From Clostridiaceae bacterium (GTDB lineage Bacteria > Bacillota > Clostridia > Lachnospirales > Lachnospiraceae), in NCBI GenBank assembly GCA_902363735.1, contig CABJBA010000011.1:1-64000 (forward strand): DNA of 64,000 nucleotides, in the 5' to 3' direction. Of the stretch, positions 31,940-40,356 are shown piece after piece; within the stretch, counting starts at the first letter, position 1; each line of letters starts with the position of its first letter. The translations under genes were made by a program, and so were the position numbers. The notes beneath the pieces were generated by a model. That model was not told where the DNA came from. It made no database searches and saw nothing but the letters and a program-made list of their open reading frames with translations.

Positions 31940-33271
31940 TCATGTAAATATGAATGCAAAATCCGCAATAAGAACCTCATCTCCCTTTTTTAAGACTACC
32001 GTCTCATTGGTCTCCAGTAGTCGTCCATTGACGCAGGTTCCATTGGTGGAATTTAAATCGCTGATCCGGTATTCTTCCCCTTCCCGGTCTATTCTGGCAT
32101 GAATTCGGCTGATGGTTTCACTGCTTAAAACGTGATCTACCAGGCCTTCCTGTTTTCCGATCAGATAGGGAATATAACTGATTCCAATGTCCTCCATATC
32201 AGAAGCCGTTGCACGTAAATATCTGACAGCTTCATCTTCTGCCCTGTCTGTCAGGAGAACCGTCTGTAATACAGCCTCTCTTCTTACATCTTCCGGTTTT
32301 GGTTCTTTTTCTTCCTCTTTATCTTCTTCAAAGGTCATTCTCCAGTCATACTCTTCTTTCTCCTTTCTTAGGCCCATATCTTTTATTTCGGAGCTTTCCA
32401 TTTTAGACATTCCTGGTTCATTACGGACTTTTAACAAAACTGCCAGGAAGACAAAAATTCCTGCTGCAGCACTTCCATACCAAAACTTCAGCATTCCTCC
32501 TATACCTAAAAACAGCCATAGAACTGCGGCAGTTCCTGCCGTAGCAGCAAAAGCTGCTATAGCAGTAGCCCCAGGGGTCCAAAAGCCTTTTTTACTTTTT
32601 TCACGGAATAAATGGGCTTCCTCTTCCGGCTGCGCCAAGGAAAAATAAGATGTTTTCATATCAGGTGTTTCATTGGGTGTACTTTTATCTAAAAGCACAT
32701 TTTCATCACCTTCCTGGTTCTCTTCTTTTGTCTCACTCCTTGCCGCAATTTCCATCAGATCCCTTATTCCGTAATTTTCCTTAATACTTTCCTGGTACAG
32801 ACCATAAGCCATTACCACACACTCTTTATCCTGGTGGTTCACCTTTCCCAGAAGATATCTCAATAACCCACTCATTTCCTGCGGGAATGAGCCTTGTCTT
32901 CCCGGTACAAGGCAGAGATAAATTTCAAAGGTCTCAGGGTTTACATAAATATATTCCGGTTCCAGAAGAATCTGCTTTTCCTGAAGCAGGTAAGCCTCCA
33001 TCCGTTCCAGGGTCCGGGCAGTTTTGTTTATCATTTTTTTTAATTCATCTTCGCCCAGACTGTGATATTCCAAAACCCGGTTCAAGGGCTGCTTTGAGGT
33101 AATTTTATAGTAATAATATTTTCTGCCATCTATCTGTTTCATCTGGAATCCAAGCAGTCCCTCTATACGATTTTCCTCCATCATGTAAATTTCATAGCCG
33201 TCATATCCGGCGTTTTCGGGTTCGATGATTAAATAATTATGTCTCATTTCCCGCCTGTATGTTATTTTCAT
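31940..33271 (-). CDS. DUF6382 and FHA domain protein closing the tad operon
   Basis: A 443-aa protein. Residues 1 to about 175 match the DUF6382 type seen in Lachnospiraceae (LIIEPENAGYDGYEIYMMEEN, ILLEPEYIYVNPETFEIYLCLVPGRQ). Two closely spaced hydrophobic helices lie at about 232-275 (ATAIAAFAATAGTAAVLWLF, GSAAAGIFVFLAVLLKV). An acidic linker leads to a C-terminal FHA domain (about 365-443) with ISRIHARI and SDLNSTNGTCVNG, a phosphothreonine-binding module. AGGAGG precedes the ATG, which lies inside the end of the upstream gene (35-bp overlap). The position suggests Ser/Thr phosphorylation input to the pilus machine; no kinase is in the window. Confidence 0.85.
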   Translation of the reverse strand: MKITYRREMRHNYLIIEPENAGYDGYEIYMMEENRIEGLLGFQMKQIDGRKYYYYKITSKQPLNRVLEYHSLGEDELKKMINKTARTLERMEAYLLQEKQILLEPEYIYVNPETFEIYLCLVPGRQGSFPQEMSGLLRYLLGKVNHQDKECVVMAYGLYQESIKENYGIRDLMEIAARSETKEENQEGDENVLLDKSTPNETPDMKTSYFSLAQPEEEAHLFREKSKKGFWTPGATAIAAFAATAGTAAVLWLFLGIGGMLKFWYGSAAAGIFVFLAVLLKVRNEPGMSKMESSEIKDMGLRKEKEEYDWRMTFEEDKEEEKEPKPEDVRREAVLQTVLLTDRAEDEAVRYLRATASDMEDIGISYIPYLIGKQEGLVDHVLSSETISRIHARIDREGEEYRISDLNSTNGTCVNGRLLETNETVVLKKGDEVLIADFAFIFT

Positions 33272-33662
33272 CTTCTTCCTCCTGATGAATTAAGGCCAGC
33301 ATTCGTAAAAAATTTTCAGGGTCAAACACATCCCGTTCCAGTTCAAGGCTCCACCATCCTCCCTTTCCGGATGCTTTTACCTTCTTGCCTGTTATGGGAT
33401 TTCCGGAGAGGTAAACTTGAAATTGATATTCCTTCCAGGAGAAAGGGGTCCCAGCCCTATTGGAGGCCCATAAAACAGCCTCAGAAGGCGGCTCTGCCTC
33501 ATTATGGGAAAGCCGCTCTGCAGACTCCGCAAGAGCCATGGCTCCCACCACCTCATCCCGCAGACGGTATGCAGACTGAACAGAAAACAGCAGAGCCCAA
33601 AGCACCAGGGCCATGACAAAGGAGGCTTCTATGGTATAGCTCCCCCGCAGACTTCCTTTCAT
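33237..33662 (-). CDS. Short TadE-like pseudopilin
   Basis: About 141 aa. The N-terminal pseudopilin signature GSYTIEASFVMALVLWALLFSVQ combines a Gly before a prepilin-peptidase-type site, a Glu at +5 and a hydrophobic helix. A soluble C-terminal part of about 100 residues follows. The start is ATG at 33662, overlapping the stop of the upstream prepilin peptidase gene by 4 bp (ATGA); longer frames run into that gene. It is probably a minor pilin of the Tad machine. It overlaps the FHA gene by 35 bp. Confidence 0.78.
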   Translation of the reverse strand: MKGSLRGSYTIEASFVMALVLWALLFSVQSAYRLRDEVVGAMALAESAERLSHNEAEPPSEAVLWASNRAGTPFSWKEYQFQVYLSGNPITGKKVKASGKGGWWSLELERDVFDPENFLRMLALIHQEEEDENNIQAGNET

Positions 33663-34099
33663 AACATCACCAGCCCAATCCATACCGGAACCAGAAAGGG
33701 CAGGAAGGCCACTGGTTTTTGGCTCACATCTCTCCCCATTAACCTGCTGTAAAGATAACTTACCCCATTGAAAAATCCCGCTAAAAATATTCCATAAATC
33801 AACAGCTTCAAGTTTAAAATCGGGGATAAATAAAGTCCGCTGACTACAAAAAACCAACCATCTCCTGATCCGATGGCCTCATCAGTCAGACGGCTGAGTA
33901 TCAGGAGTCCAAATCCCGCCAGACAGCTTAACAGCCGTTCAATTCCAAAATCCGCTACCATGAAGGACAGAAAAACACCGGCCAGTCCTGCAGCCGACAA
34001 AAGCCATATACTTATATACTGATCTCTGGCATCCTGCCAGGCTGCCAGCAATAAGAAAATACTGAATACAATTTTATTTATACTTTCAAACACAAACAC
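33659..34099 (-). CDS. Prepilin peptidase (A24 family), second copy in the locus
   Basis: A 146-aa polytopic membrane protein containing only the peptidase domain, as in TadV/CpaA. The two catalytic aspartates are in AAWQDARDQYI (Asp near residue 21) and GSGDGWFFV (Asp in GxGD, near residue 79). It cleaves the leader of Flp-type prepilins at the cytoplasmic membrane. The operon also begins with another A24 enzyme (41372-41890), so the two may split the pilin and the pseudopilins between them. It lies between the Cys-tailed pseudopilin (6 bp) and the short pseudopilin (4-bp overlap). Confidence 0.85.
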   Translation of the reverse strand: MFVFESINKIVFSIFLLLAAWQDARDQYISIWLLSAAGLAGVFLSFMVADFGIERLLSCLAGFGLLILSRLTDEAIGSGDGWFFVVSGLYLSPILNLKLLIYGIFLAGFFNGVSYLYSRLMGRDVSQKPVAFLPFLVPVWIGLVML

Positions 34100-34105
34100 A
34101 CCTCC

Positions 34106-35017
34106 TTATTGTGAACAGTATGAGCAGCCGCCCAGATGACGGACTTCAGACAGCGGCACTGCTTCTGCATATGCAGCAATGGACGTGCAGTGAGCATGAC
34201 TGTGATACCGCTCTCCTCCAGGCATAATATAAACGCTCCCATTCTCCTGGGCAAACTTTCCACACCGGCTGCAAGGCAGATACTTTCTGCCTGAAGAATT
34301 TCGGATATTTTTCGCTTCTTGAAAAGAGATTTTTTTCAAATCATTGTACAAATAATGGCAGGCTTTATCCCTGTGATATCTGGTGCTGCTCCTTCCCACA
34401 TAAACCAGCTCATCTTCTGTAACGGCATCTTCCCTTCTCCCCTCCCGGCCTATCCATGCCCTGCGGCAGCTTCTGGCTGTCATGGGCACGCTGTCCAGAC
34501 CAAAAGTAGAAAAAGGAAGCCTTACCCGGTAATTCATGACTAAGTCTATGGTTTCTCCGTCCCTTAAAACAGAGGAATGGGAAAAAGAAACAGATTCCAG
34601 ATTTTTAAAATCCAAATTTTTTTCCATCCGTTTTTTCACATAAAACAATACTCCCTGCTCTGTCAGACCCCTTAAAAACTCTTCTGGAACGCCCTCAGCT
34701 CCAGCTTTATCCAGCTTAACCTGGTCTAAGACGTAGGAATACTGGCTTACCTCTTCTCCTGCCTTTTCCAAAGCTGTCTGAACCTTTCGCTCCTGGTTCA
34801 TCAGCCCCATAGGCATCATCAAAGTGACCATAAAAAACAGAAAAAGAGGCAATGCTATGGCCGCTTCTATGGTCAGACTCCCCTTTTTCCGGTAACCGGA
34901 GGCGGATGATAATGCCCTCTTTGCAAAAAGCCCGTATTTCACGAGAGGGATTTGTACCTGGAGAGTAACATGTTTTTTATCTTTTTTTCCTGAAAGCCTT
35001 TTGAAAAAGGGCATCAT
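34106..35017 (-). CDS. TadE-like pseudopilin with tandem Cys/His tail
   Basis: About 303 aa. After a basic N-terminus comes a pseudopilin signature (KKGSLTIEAAIALPLFLFFM, about residues 45-64) and a soluble region. The C-terminal 100 residues hold two copies of a module with the pattern V-Y-x...-Y-H-x4-C...C-x2-C: copy 1 at about 205-252 (RYHRDKAC, PCSRC) and copy 2 at about 262-301 (RYHSHAHC, GCSYC). This resembles the Ada-type zinc-binding fold. The module would lie outside the membrane. The start is one of three consecutive ATGs (35014-35020) after GGAGG; the middle one has the best spacing. It sits between DUF5702 and the second prepilin peptidase. Confidence 0.78.
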   Translation of the reverse strand: MMPFFKRLSGKKDKKHVTLQVQIPLVKYGLFAKRALSSASGYRKKGSLTIEAAIALPLFLFFMVTLMMPMGLMNQERKVQTALEKAGEEVSQYSYVLDQVKLDKAGAEGVPEEFLRGLTEQGVLFYVKKRMEKNLDFKNLESVSFSHSSVLRDGETIDLVMNYRVRLPFSTFGLDSVPMTARSCRRAWIGREGRREDAVTEDELVYVGRSSTRYHRDKACHYLYNDLKKISFQEAKNIRNSSGRKYLPCSRCGKFAQENGSVYIMPGGERYHSHAHCTSIAAYAEAVPLSEVRHLGGCSYCSQ

Positions 35018-35033
35018 CATCCGCCTCCTTCCC

Positions 35034-36923
35034 TTAATATGCCTTTTCTGTCCGGACCTCCATCCGGTAATAGGGATCTCCTCCGCCAAAAAACATATGC
35101 CTTGCATTGGCTGTTCCCCTGACTTCTGCCTGATAGATACATTGAGCCATGCGAAAATCCTGCTGTTTCCTGCAAATATTCATTTGGATTACGTCCATCA
35201 GCCGGTATCGGCTAATTTCTTCATTTCTCATGAAAAGAAGAAGTTTTAAATAACCTTCATAGCCCATTCCCTTCTCATCTCCATTTCCTTCCGGACACGT
35301 TCCTGTACTTCCCAGCTCCAAAAGTCCGGCCAGAGATAGATTCCAGGTCTCCCTTGTCTTTACAAAGGCTGCCTTCTTTCCCTCCAGCAGCATTTTTACA
35401 TCTATAATGGCTTCTCCCAACGCCCATACACTCATAATGAAAAATGCCACTACTCCTGCAAGGGGAAGCAAACCTGCGGAGCCCGTAATCACATTGGCAA
35501 GAGCCATGGCCTCGTCCCGTTTTTGTCTGTCTGACAGAATATGAATCATATTCATGCCTTCTCTTACCAGCAGAATATCTCCTACTGCCTGTTTTAAATT
35601 TTCTTCATCTGTATTTTTTCCAGAAACCAGATATTCCATCTCATATTTCACTTCCTTATCCTCTTCTGAAAGAAAATTGGTAAGAAAGAGATCACAATAT
35701 TCCTGAAACAAAATCCGGTTTACCAGCCCTTCTGTTTCTGTCTGTCCTTCTTTTCTTGAAGCAGAGGGAAAGTCTGTAAAATCCAGAGTTCCCCTGGATA
35801 TCTCACTCCCTTTCGGAAGAACCAGCTTAATAAGCCCACTTTGGACAAAGCCTTCCACCTGTTCTAAAATTTTTTGCTTTTCCGGATCTTTGACCCCATT
35901 GGAATAGGGCAGGATCGGAATATGAACCCTCTGCCATATTTCTTCTACTGACCTCCATAACCCAGCTTCATCAGGGCCATCATCCTCTTCATCATCCCCA
36001 TCATCCCATTGGGAAATAATCTCTTCTACTTCAACGGAACGCTCCTTTGCCCCCTCTATGACCACTTTAATCTGCATCATCTTCCCCGGCAGAGCTTCAA
36101 TTTCCCTTCTCCGTTTTCCATCTTCATTGATATAAGACTCGTAACAATCAGTTTCATCTCTCAGCGTGTCACGGACCCCTGGACTCAGTTCTTCCTGTGC
36201 CTGGAACATGGCAGTTTTTGTCTCCTTCCATTTTTCCTTTAGGTGGTCCGCAGCTTTTTCATAGGATTTTACAAGAGCTGGAATCCGGTTCATCTCCTGT
36301 TCAAGCTCGGCTGCCCTTTTTCGAAAGGTTTGCCCGTCATAATTATTCAGTTCAGATCCGGCTTCCTGCCAAAACACCTCCTGTTTTCTCAAGGAATTGC
36401 TGATATTCTGGTATGCCCGTTCCAGACGGACGGCTTCCTTTGTATGCCCTCTGTAGGCTTCTGATATGGTTTTTACAGCTCCTGCTTCCTTTAGCTGGAT
36501 CAATAGATTTTCTGCCCCTGTCTCATCAGTAAGGCTTTCAAATATTCCATACTTCATATAATCCAGAATATCCTGTTTTAAATACTTCCCTCCATGATCC
36601 GTCATACGGTAAACCTGCAGAGCTTTTGCTTCTTCTATTTCCATAGAATACCAGCCGGAACTTTCCATATAAGGCTCCATAAACTCTTTCCAGCTCTCTT
36701 CAATACCCGCCTCGGCACGTTCCTCCAGAAGGAAAATGCGGTACTGGTCCCAGACCTCCTTGTGGTATTGACTGAATAAGGAGTCCATAGCAGAATCTGC
36801 GGCTATCTTTAAATAATATCTGGAGCCTGCGGTCCGTGCGGACTCTAGAAGTCCGCACATAAGGCTGAATATGCACATAAGTACCAAGCTGAAAAACACT
36901 GTTATGTGACCGCTCTTTTTCAT
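35034..36923 (-). CDS. DUF5702 (TadG-like) surface protein of the tad locus
   Basis: A 629-aa protein. An N-terminal pseudopilin-like helix (GHITVFFSLVLMCIFSLMCGLLESAR) is followed by a large, Glu/Lys-rich, mostly helical extracytoplasmic domain with coiled-coil character (about residues 130-310), an acidic patch (WDDGDDEEDDGPDE), and a hydrophobic stretch near residue 485 (SAGLLPLAGVVAFFIMSVWAL). I recognise the DUF5702 family that replaces TadG in clostridial tad loci. The start is ATG at 36923, overlapping the pilin stop (TGATG), with AGAGGTG upstream. It is probably a minor pilin or tip/anchor component. Confidence 0.8.
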   Translation of the reverse strand: MKKSGHITVFFSLVLMCIFSLMCGLLESARTAGSRYYLKIAADSAMDSLFSQYHKEVWDQYRIFLLEERAEAGIEESWKEFMEPYMESSGWYSMEIEEAKALQVYRMTDHGGKYLKQDILDYMKYGIFESLTDETGAENLLIQLKEAGAVKTISEAYRGHTKEAVRLERAYQNISNSLRKQEVFWQEAGSELNNYDGQTFRKRAAELEQEMNRIPALVKSYEKAADHLKEKWKETKTAMFQAQEELSPGVRDTLRDETDCYESYINEDGKRRREIEALPGKMMQIKVVIEGAKERSVEVEEIISQWDDGDDEEDDGPDEAGLWRSVEEIWQRVHIPILPYSNGVKDPEKQKILEQVEGFVQSGLIKLVLPKGSEISRGTLDFTDFPSASRKEGQTETEGLVNRILFQEYCDLFLTNFLSEEDKEVKYEMEYLVSGKNTDEENLKQAVGDILLVREGMNMIHILSDRQKRDEAMALANVITGSAGLLPLAGVVAFFIMSVWALGEAIIDVKMLLEGKKAAFVKTRETWNLSLAGLLELGSTGTCPEGNGDEKGMGYEGYLKLLLFMRNEEISRYRLMDVIQMNICRKQQDFRMAQCIYQAEVRGTANARHMFFGGGDPYYRMEVRTEKAY

Positions 36924-37108
36924 CAATACACCTCTTTGGACTGGCTGTTAATCTCCTTGAAAATATTTTCAAGAAGGGTTGTTATTTGTTTTTTGAATAT
37001 AATTACAAGTCCGATCAACACCACTAAAATCAGCACGATTTCAATAACACCTATGCCGTCTTCTTCCCTTAAAAAAGCCATTGTTTCTTTTTTTAGTATT
37101 TCTCCCAT
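36923..37108 (-). CDS. Flp1-like type IVb pilin
   Basis: A 61-aa small pilin. FLREEDGIGVIEIVLILVVLIGLVIIF shows a Gly-ending leader (about residues 1-18), the invariant Glu five residues into the mature part (IGVIE), and a single hydrophobic helix, then a short charged tail (KKQITTLLENIFKEINSQSKEVY). Size and pattern fit Flp1-like pilins, the major subunit of Tad pili. Very strong GGAGGTGATG ribosome binding region upstream. It is the sixth gene of the operon, between tadC and the DUF5702 gene. Confidence 0.9.
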   Translation of the reverse strand: MGEILKKETMAFLREEDGIGVIEIVLILVVLIGLVIIFKKQITTLLENIFKEINSQSKEVY

Positions 37109-37123
37109 CTCATCACCTCCTTT

Positions 37124-38389
37124 CTAGTAAAATGACAGAAATGCAGGCACTACAATCATGATCATAACCACTCCCAGCATCAAAAGCAGGGGAAGCAGCA
37201 ATTTTGTCCCCGCCTCCTCTCCCAGCTTTTTAGCCAGGTTCTTTCTCTGTTCAAAAGCAGAAACAAGCTCAAGCTCCAAGGCTGGCCGAAGCTGGCGGCT
37301 TCCATTTTTCTGACTCTGCTCCAAAAGAGCGGAAAGCTTCAAATAAGACTGAAGCCCGCATCTTCGCCCAAACTCTCCATAGGCTTTTCCTTCACCCTGG
37401 CCGCTGCCCAACTGCCTTACTGTTTTTACCACTTCCTCATAAGCAGGGCGAACCCTCCCTTTTCCCCCAATCAGAGATTCTTCATAGCCTGCTGCCATCC
37501 GTTCCAATGCTCCTCTCACCGTAAGCCCTGCCCCTACATAGACCACAAGCTTGGAAACCACCTCAGAGTAATCAAAAAGAAGCTGCTGTTCTCTCTCCTT
37601 CTCCTGCTTTTGTTTATCCATCTCCTTTTTTGCGTGTAGGAGGAATGCCAGCAAAATTCCAAGAACAGGAAAGAACCTGTAATCTTCATCTCTCACCAGA
37701 CTGTATGTCAATGTCTGTCCGTCATAAACCGTCGGCAGCAAAAGCCTGTTCTCCGTCTGCTGCTTCCTATCAGTCTGATCCGCCCATTTTTTAAAAGCTT
37801 CTGCCACCTGTTCTTCCCGAGTAAGCATAGGTGGATAGACGACAACCCTATATTCATATTTGCGCTCATGGATTCCATCTGTCAGCCAGGCACTTAACCA
37901 GACGGCTTCTCCCTCCTTGGAAACATCTTCATTGTGAACAGCTCCAAAAGAGTCAACCACCTCAGGATTTGCCGATTCCCAGCTAACTTTAAATCCATAG
38001 CCGGAAATGCCTGTTTTTAAGTTTAAATTGCTTCTCACCTCTTCTAAGGATTTATTTTCTCCAAGAATATGTTTCTTAAGTTCCTCTCCTAACTCCCTAA
38101 GCAGCTCCTTTGCCTCCTGATCCTTATATTTCCGTTCTCTTACAGGCAGCCTGACTGTTATTTCCCCGATTCCCTCCTCCAGATGAAATCCTGATACGGA
38201 AAGCTCATAAGAAGTTTCCCCCTTTCCCGGTCCGGCCCTTTTAAGTCCCTCCCGGAATATTTCCTGACTTCCTCCATTGGCAAAACTCATGGCCGCATAT
38301 AAAACAAATCCTCCTGCCGCACAAAATGCCTGGGCTTTTGTAACAGGCAGCTTTGAAATGTTAAACCGCCCTTTTCTCTTTATCTTCAT
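37124..38389 (-). CDS. Tad secretion system inner-membrane protein TadC-like (GspF family)
   Basis: A 421-aa protein. An N-terminal hydrophobic helix (about residues 18-37) is followed by an extracytoplasmic region of about 190 residues not usual in short TadC proteins (YELSVSGFHLEEGIGEITVRLPV, YEYRVVVYPPML). After a second helix (FFPVLGILLAFLL, near residue 250) comes a T2SS F-type cytoplasmic helical domain (YSEVVSKLVVYVGAGLTVRGALERM) and a C-terminal membrane helix (LLPLLLMLGVVMIMIVVPAFL). It should form the inner-membrane platform with TadB and the CpaF ATPase. Confidence 0.83.
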   Translation of the reverse strand: MKIKRKGRFNISKLPVTKAQAFCAAGGFVLYAAMSFANGGSQEIFREGLKRAGPGKGETSYELSVSGFHLEEGIGEITVRLPVRERKYKDQEAKELLRELGEELKKHILGENKSLEEVRSNLNLKTGISGYGFKVSWESANPEVVDSFGAVHNEDVSKEGEAVWLSAWLTDGIHERKYEYRVVVYPPMLTREEQVAEAFKKWADQTDRKQQTENRLLLPTVYDGQTLTYSLVRDEDYRFFPVLGILLAFLLHAKKEMDKQKQEKEREQQLLFDYSEVVSKLVVYVGAGLTVRGALERMAAGYEESLIGGKGRVRPAYEEVVKTVRQLGSGQGEGKAYGEFGRRCGLQSYLKLSALLEQSQKNGSRQLRPALELELVSAFEQRKNLAKKLGEEAGTKLLLPLLLMLGVVMIMIVVPAFLSFY

Positions 38390-38397
38390 ACTTCCTC

Positions 38398-39276
38398 CTA
38401 TATCTCAATCTTCATAATTCTTCTGGCAATGATAAATGCGGCAATATAAACAGCCATACAAACAGTCATGAGAATCCTTCCTGCACCTGTGCCATACATC
38501 AAATCAAAAAAACCCGGCGAAGTCATGTCAATGTAAAGAACAATGAAAAAAGGTATTGCATTCATAATTTTCTGCTCAAACTGCTTGGAAGCCGTCATGG
38601 TCAGAATCTCCTGTTTCACCTGAACTTTATCCCTGATCACCGAAGCAGTCCGGCTGATAATGGAAACCAGTTCTCCTCCGCTTCGTTTTGCTGCTGCAAA
38701 AACCTCCGCAAAGTTTTTAACATCGTCAAGTCCGCTGCGTCCGGCAAACTCCAGAAGAGCCTGCTCTACAGAGCGGTTCATGTATATTTGACTTGCAATA
38801 TGGCTAAATTCCGTTGAAATCAACCCTTCTTCTCCATATAGCAGCTTCAGCTCTCTGACCGAGGAGGAGAATGCATTTTCCGCCGAATAACCGGCACTTA
38901 AAAAGGAGGATAATAGTAAAATACCTTCTTTAAACTCCAAATTAAGCCTTTGAAGCCTTTTTTCCTTTAATTCTCTTTTTTTGATTATGGGAAAAATAAT
39001 TCCGAATGGAAGAAATAGTAGAAATACTGTAATGCTGCGGTAAAAAATATAAGCGAACAGCCCGCCTGCTGCCACACCCTGAAGCCCGTACAAGCACCAC
39101 TGAACCGGTGTCAGAACGTATTTATCATATTGTAATGCCTGCTGCCTTAAGCTTTTCGGTATTCTGAAGACTTCCCACTTTTTTAAGGCTTCCTTGTACA
39201 CCTTTTGTTCCTTCCCTGCTTTCTTTGTTTTCTTCAAACCTATATAATAAATTAAGCCTGATTTCTCCGTTTTCAT
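38398..39276 (-). CDS. Tad secretion system inner-membrane protein TadB-like (GspF family)
   Basis: About 292 aa with the T2SSF domain: FKEGILLLSSFLSAGYSAENAF, SVEQALLEFAGRSGLDDVKNFAEVF and the conserved AAKRSGGELVSIISRTA segment, plus helices near the middle and the C-terminus. The start is set at ATG 39276 (MKTEKSGLIYYIG) because GGAGGTGG stands 6 nt upstream; this gives a 152-bp overlap with the end of the ATPase gene, in another frame. A later start would remove the non-conserved N-terminal 45 residues. It is the platform partner of TadC. Confidence 0.85.
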   Translation of the reverse strand: MKTEKSGLIYYIGLKKTKKAGKEQKVYKEALKKWEVFRIPKSLRQQALQYDKYVLTPVQWCLYGLQGVAAGGLFAYIFYRSITVFLLFLPFGIIFPIIKKRELKEKRLQRLNLEFKEGILLLSSFLSAGYSAENAFSSSVRELKLLYGEEGLISTEFSHIASQIYMNRSVEQALLEFAGRSGLDDVKNFAEVFAAAKRSGGELVSIISRTASVIRDKVQVKQEILTMTASKQFEQKIMNAIPFFIVLYIDMTSPGFFDLMYGTGAGRILMTVCMAVYIAAFIIARRIMKIEI

Positions 39277-40345
39277 ATCCAGCCACCTCCGCAATGGACA
39301 AAATTCTCCTGCTCTTATCCCGTAAACGCCCAAGATGTATCAGTATATTAATGGCTGCCGCTATCTGGCTTCTGACCGCCCCAAGGGGAATATCCGCTCC
39401 CATCAGCACCATGGTTTCCAGTCTGGACAGCATATCTCTGGGGCTGTTGCCGTGTCCGGTGCTAAGACTTCCGTCATGTCCGGTATTCATGGCGGATATC
39501 ATGTCCAAGGCTTCCTTTCCCCTCACCTCTCCCACAATAATGCGAGATGGGTTCATACGGAGAGATGCCCTGATTAAGTCACCAATGGTGATTTCTCCTT
39601 CCCCCTCTCCATTGGCTTCTCTTGTTTCAAGGCGTACCAGGTTAGGGATGTGGGTGATCTGAAGCTCTGCAGAATCTTCTATAGTCACGATTCGTTCATC
39701 CTGGGGAATATAAGCAGAGAGAGCATTGAGAAAGGTGCTCTTTCCTGAATTGGTGCCGCCGCTGATAAAAATGTTATACCCTGACTCCACAATCGATTTT
39801 AAAAAAGAGGCTGCCTCTTTGGTGACTGATCCAAGGTTCAGAAGCCCCGCCATGGTAATGGGTTCCGGAAATTTTCGAATGGTCACTGCAGGGCCGTCCA
39901 AAGCAATGGGGGGAAGCACTACATGAACTCTGGAGCCGTCCGGCAGCCTGGCATCGGCAATGGGCCTCGACACATTGACTGTGCGGTTTACCCTGCTGAC
40001 AATCTGCTGTATGGTATCCTCCAGCTGTTCCTGACTGTCAAAAGACTTTTCCCACCGGGCCATATGTCCCCTTCTTTCCACAAAGATGTGATCTGACCCA
40101 TTTACCATAATCTCAGAAATATCCTTGTCATCCACCAACTCCTGAAGAGCCCCTAAGCGCCGGAAGGAATCAAATAGCCTGCTGCGGAGCCAGACCTGGT
40201 CCTTTAAAGGCAGAAAACTATTCTGCCCCTGGTCTATAAGACGGCGATCTATTATTTCATACAGTTCTTCATCTGTTACCGCCTGCCTTTCATCTAACTC
40301 CCTCATAATATCTTCCCGAAGCCTTTTCCTCTGTTCTTCGTCCAT
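39125..40345 (-). CDS. CpaF/TadA-family pilus assembly ATPase
   Basis: About 406 aa. It is a secretion ATPase with an N-terminal domain (DISEIMVNGSDHIFVERRG), Walker A GGTNSGKSTFLNAL (about residues 200-213), an Asp-box region (VTIEDSAELQ), Walker B (MNPSRIIVGEVRGKEALDM) and a His-box (LSTGHGNSPRDML). It powers Flp pilus assembly in the cytoplasm. The start is ATG 40345 behind AAGGAGG, 12 bp after tadZ; a longer frame has no good ribosome binding site. The C-terminal 50 codons overlap the start of tadB in another frame. Confidence 0.95.
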   Translation of the reverse strand: MDEEQRKRLREDIMRELDERQAVTDEELYEIIDRRLIDQGQNSFLPLKDQVWLRSRLFDSFRRLGALQELVDDKDISEIMVNGSDHIFVERRGHMARWEKSFDSQEQLEDTIQQIVSRVNRTVNVSRPIADARLPDGSRVHVVLPPIALDGPAVTIRKFPEPITMAGLLNLGSVTKEAASFLKSIVESGYNIFISGGTNSGKSTFLNALSAYIPQDERIVTIEDSAELQITHIPNLVRLETREANGEGEGEITIGDLIRASLRMNPSRIIVGEVRGKEALDMISAMNTGHDGSLSTGHGNSPRDMLSRLETMVLMGADIPLGAVRSQIAAAINILIHLGRLRDKSRRILSIAEVAGYENGEIRLNLLYRFEENKESREGTKGVQGSLKKVGSLQNTEKLKAAGITI

Positions 40346-40356
40346 TCTTGTCCTCC

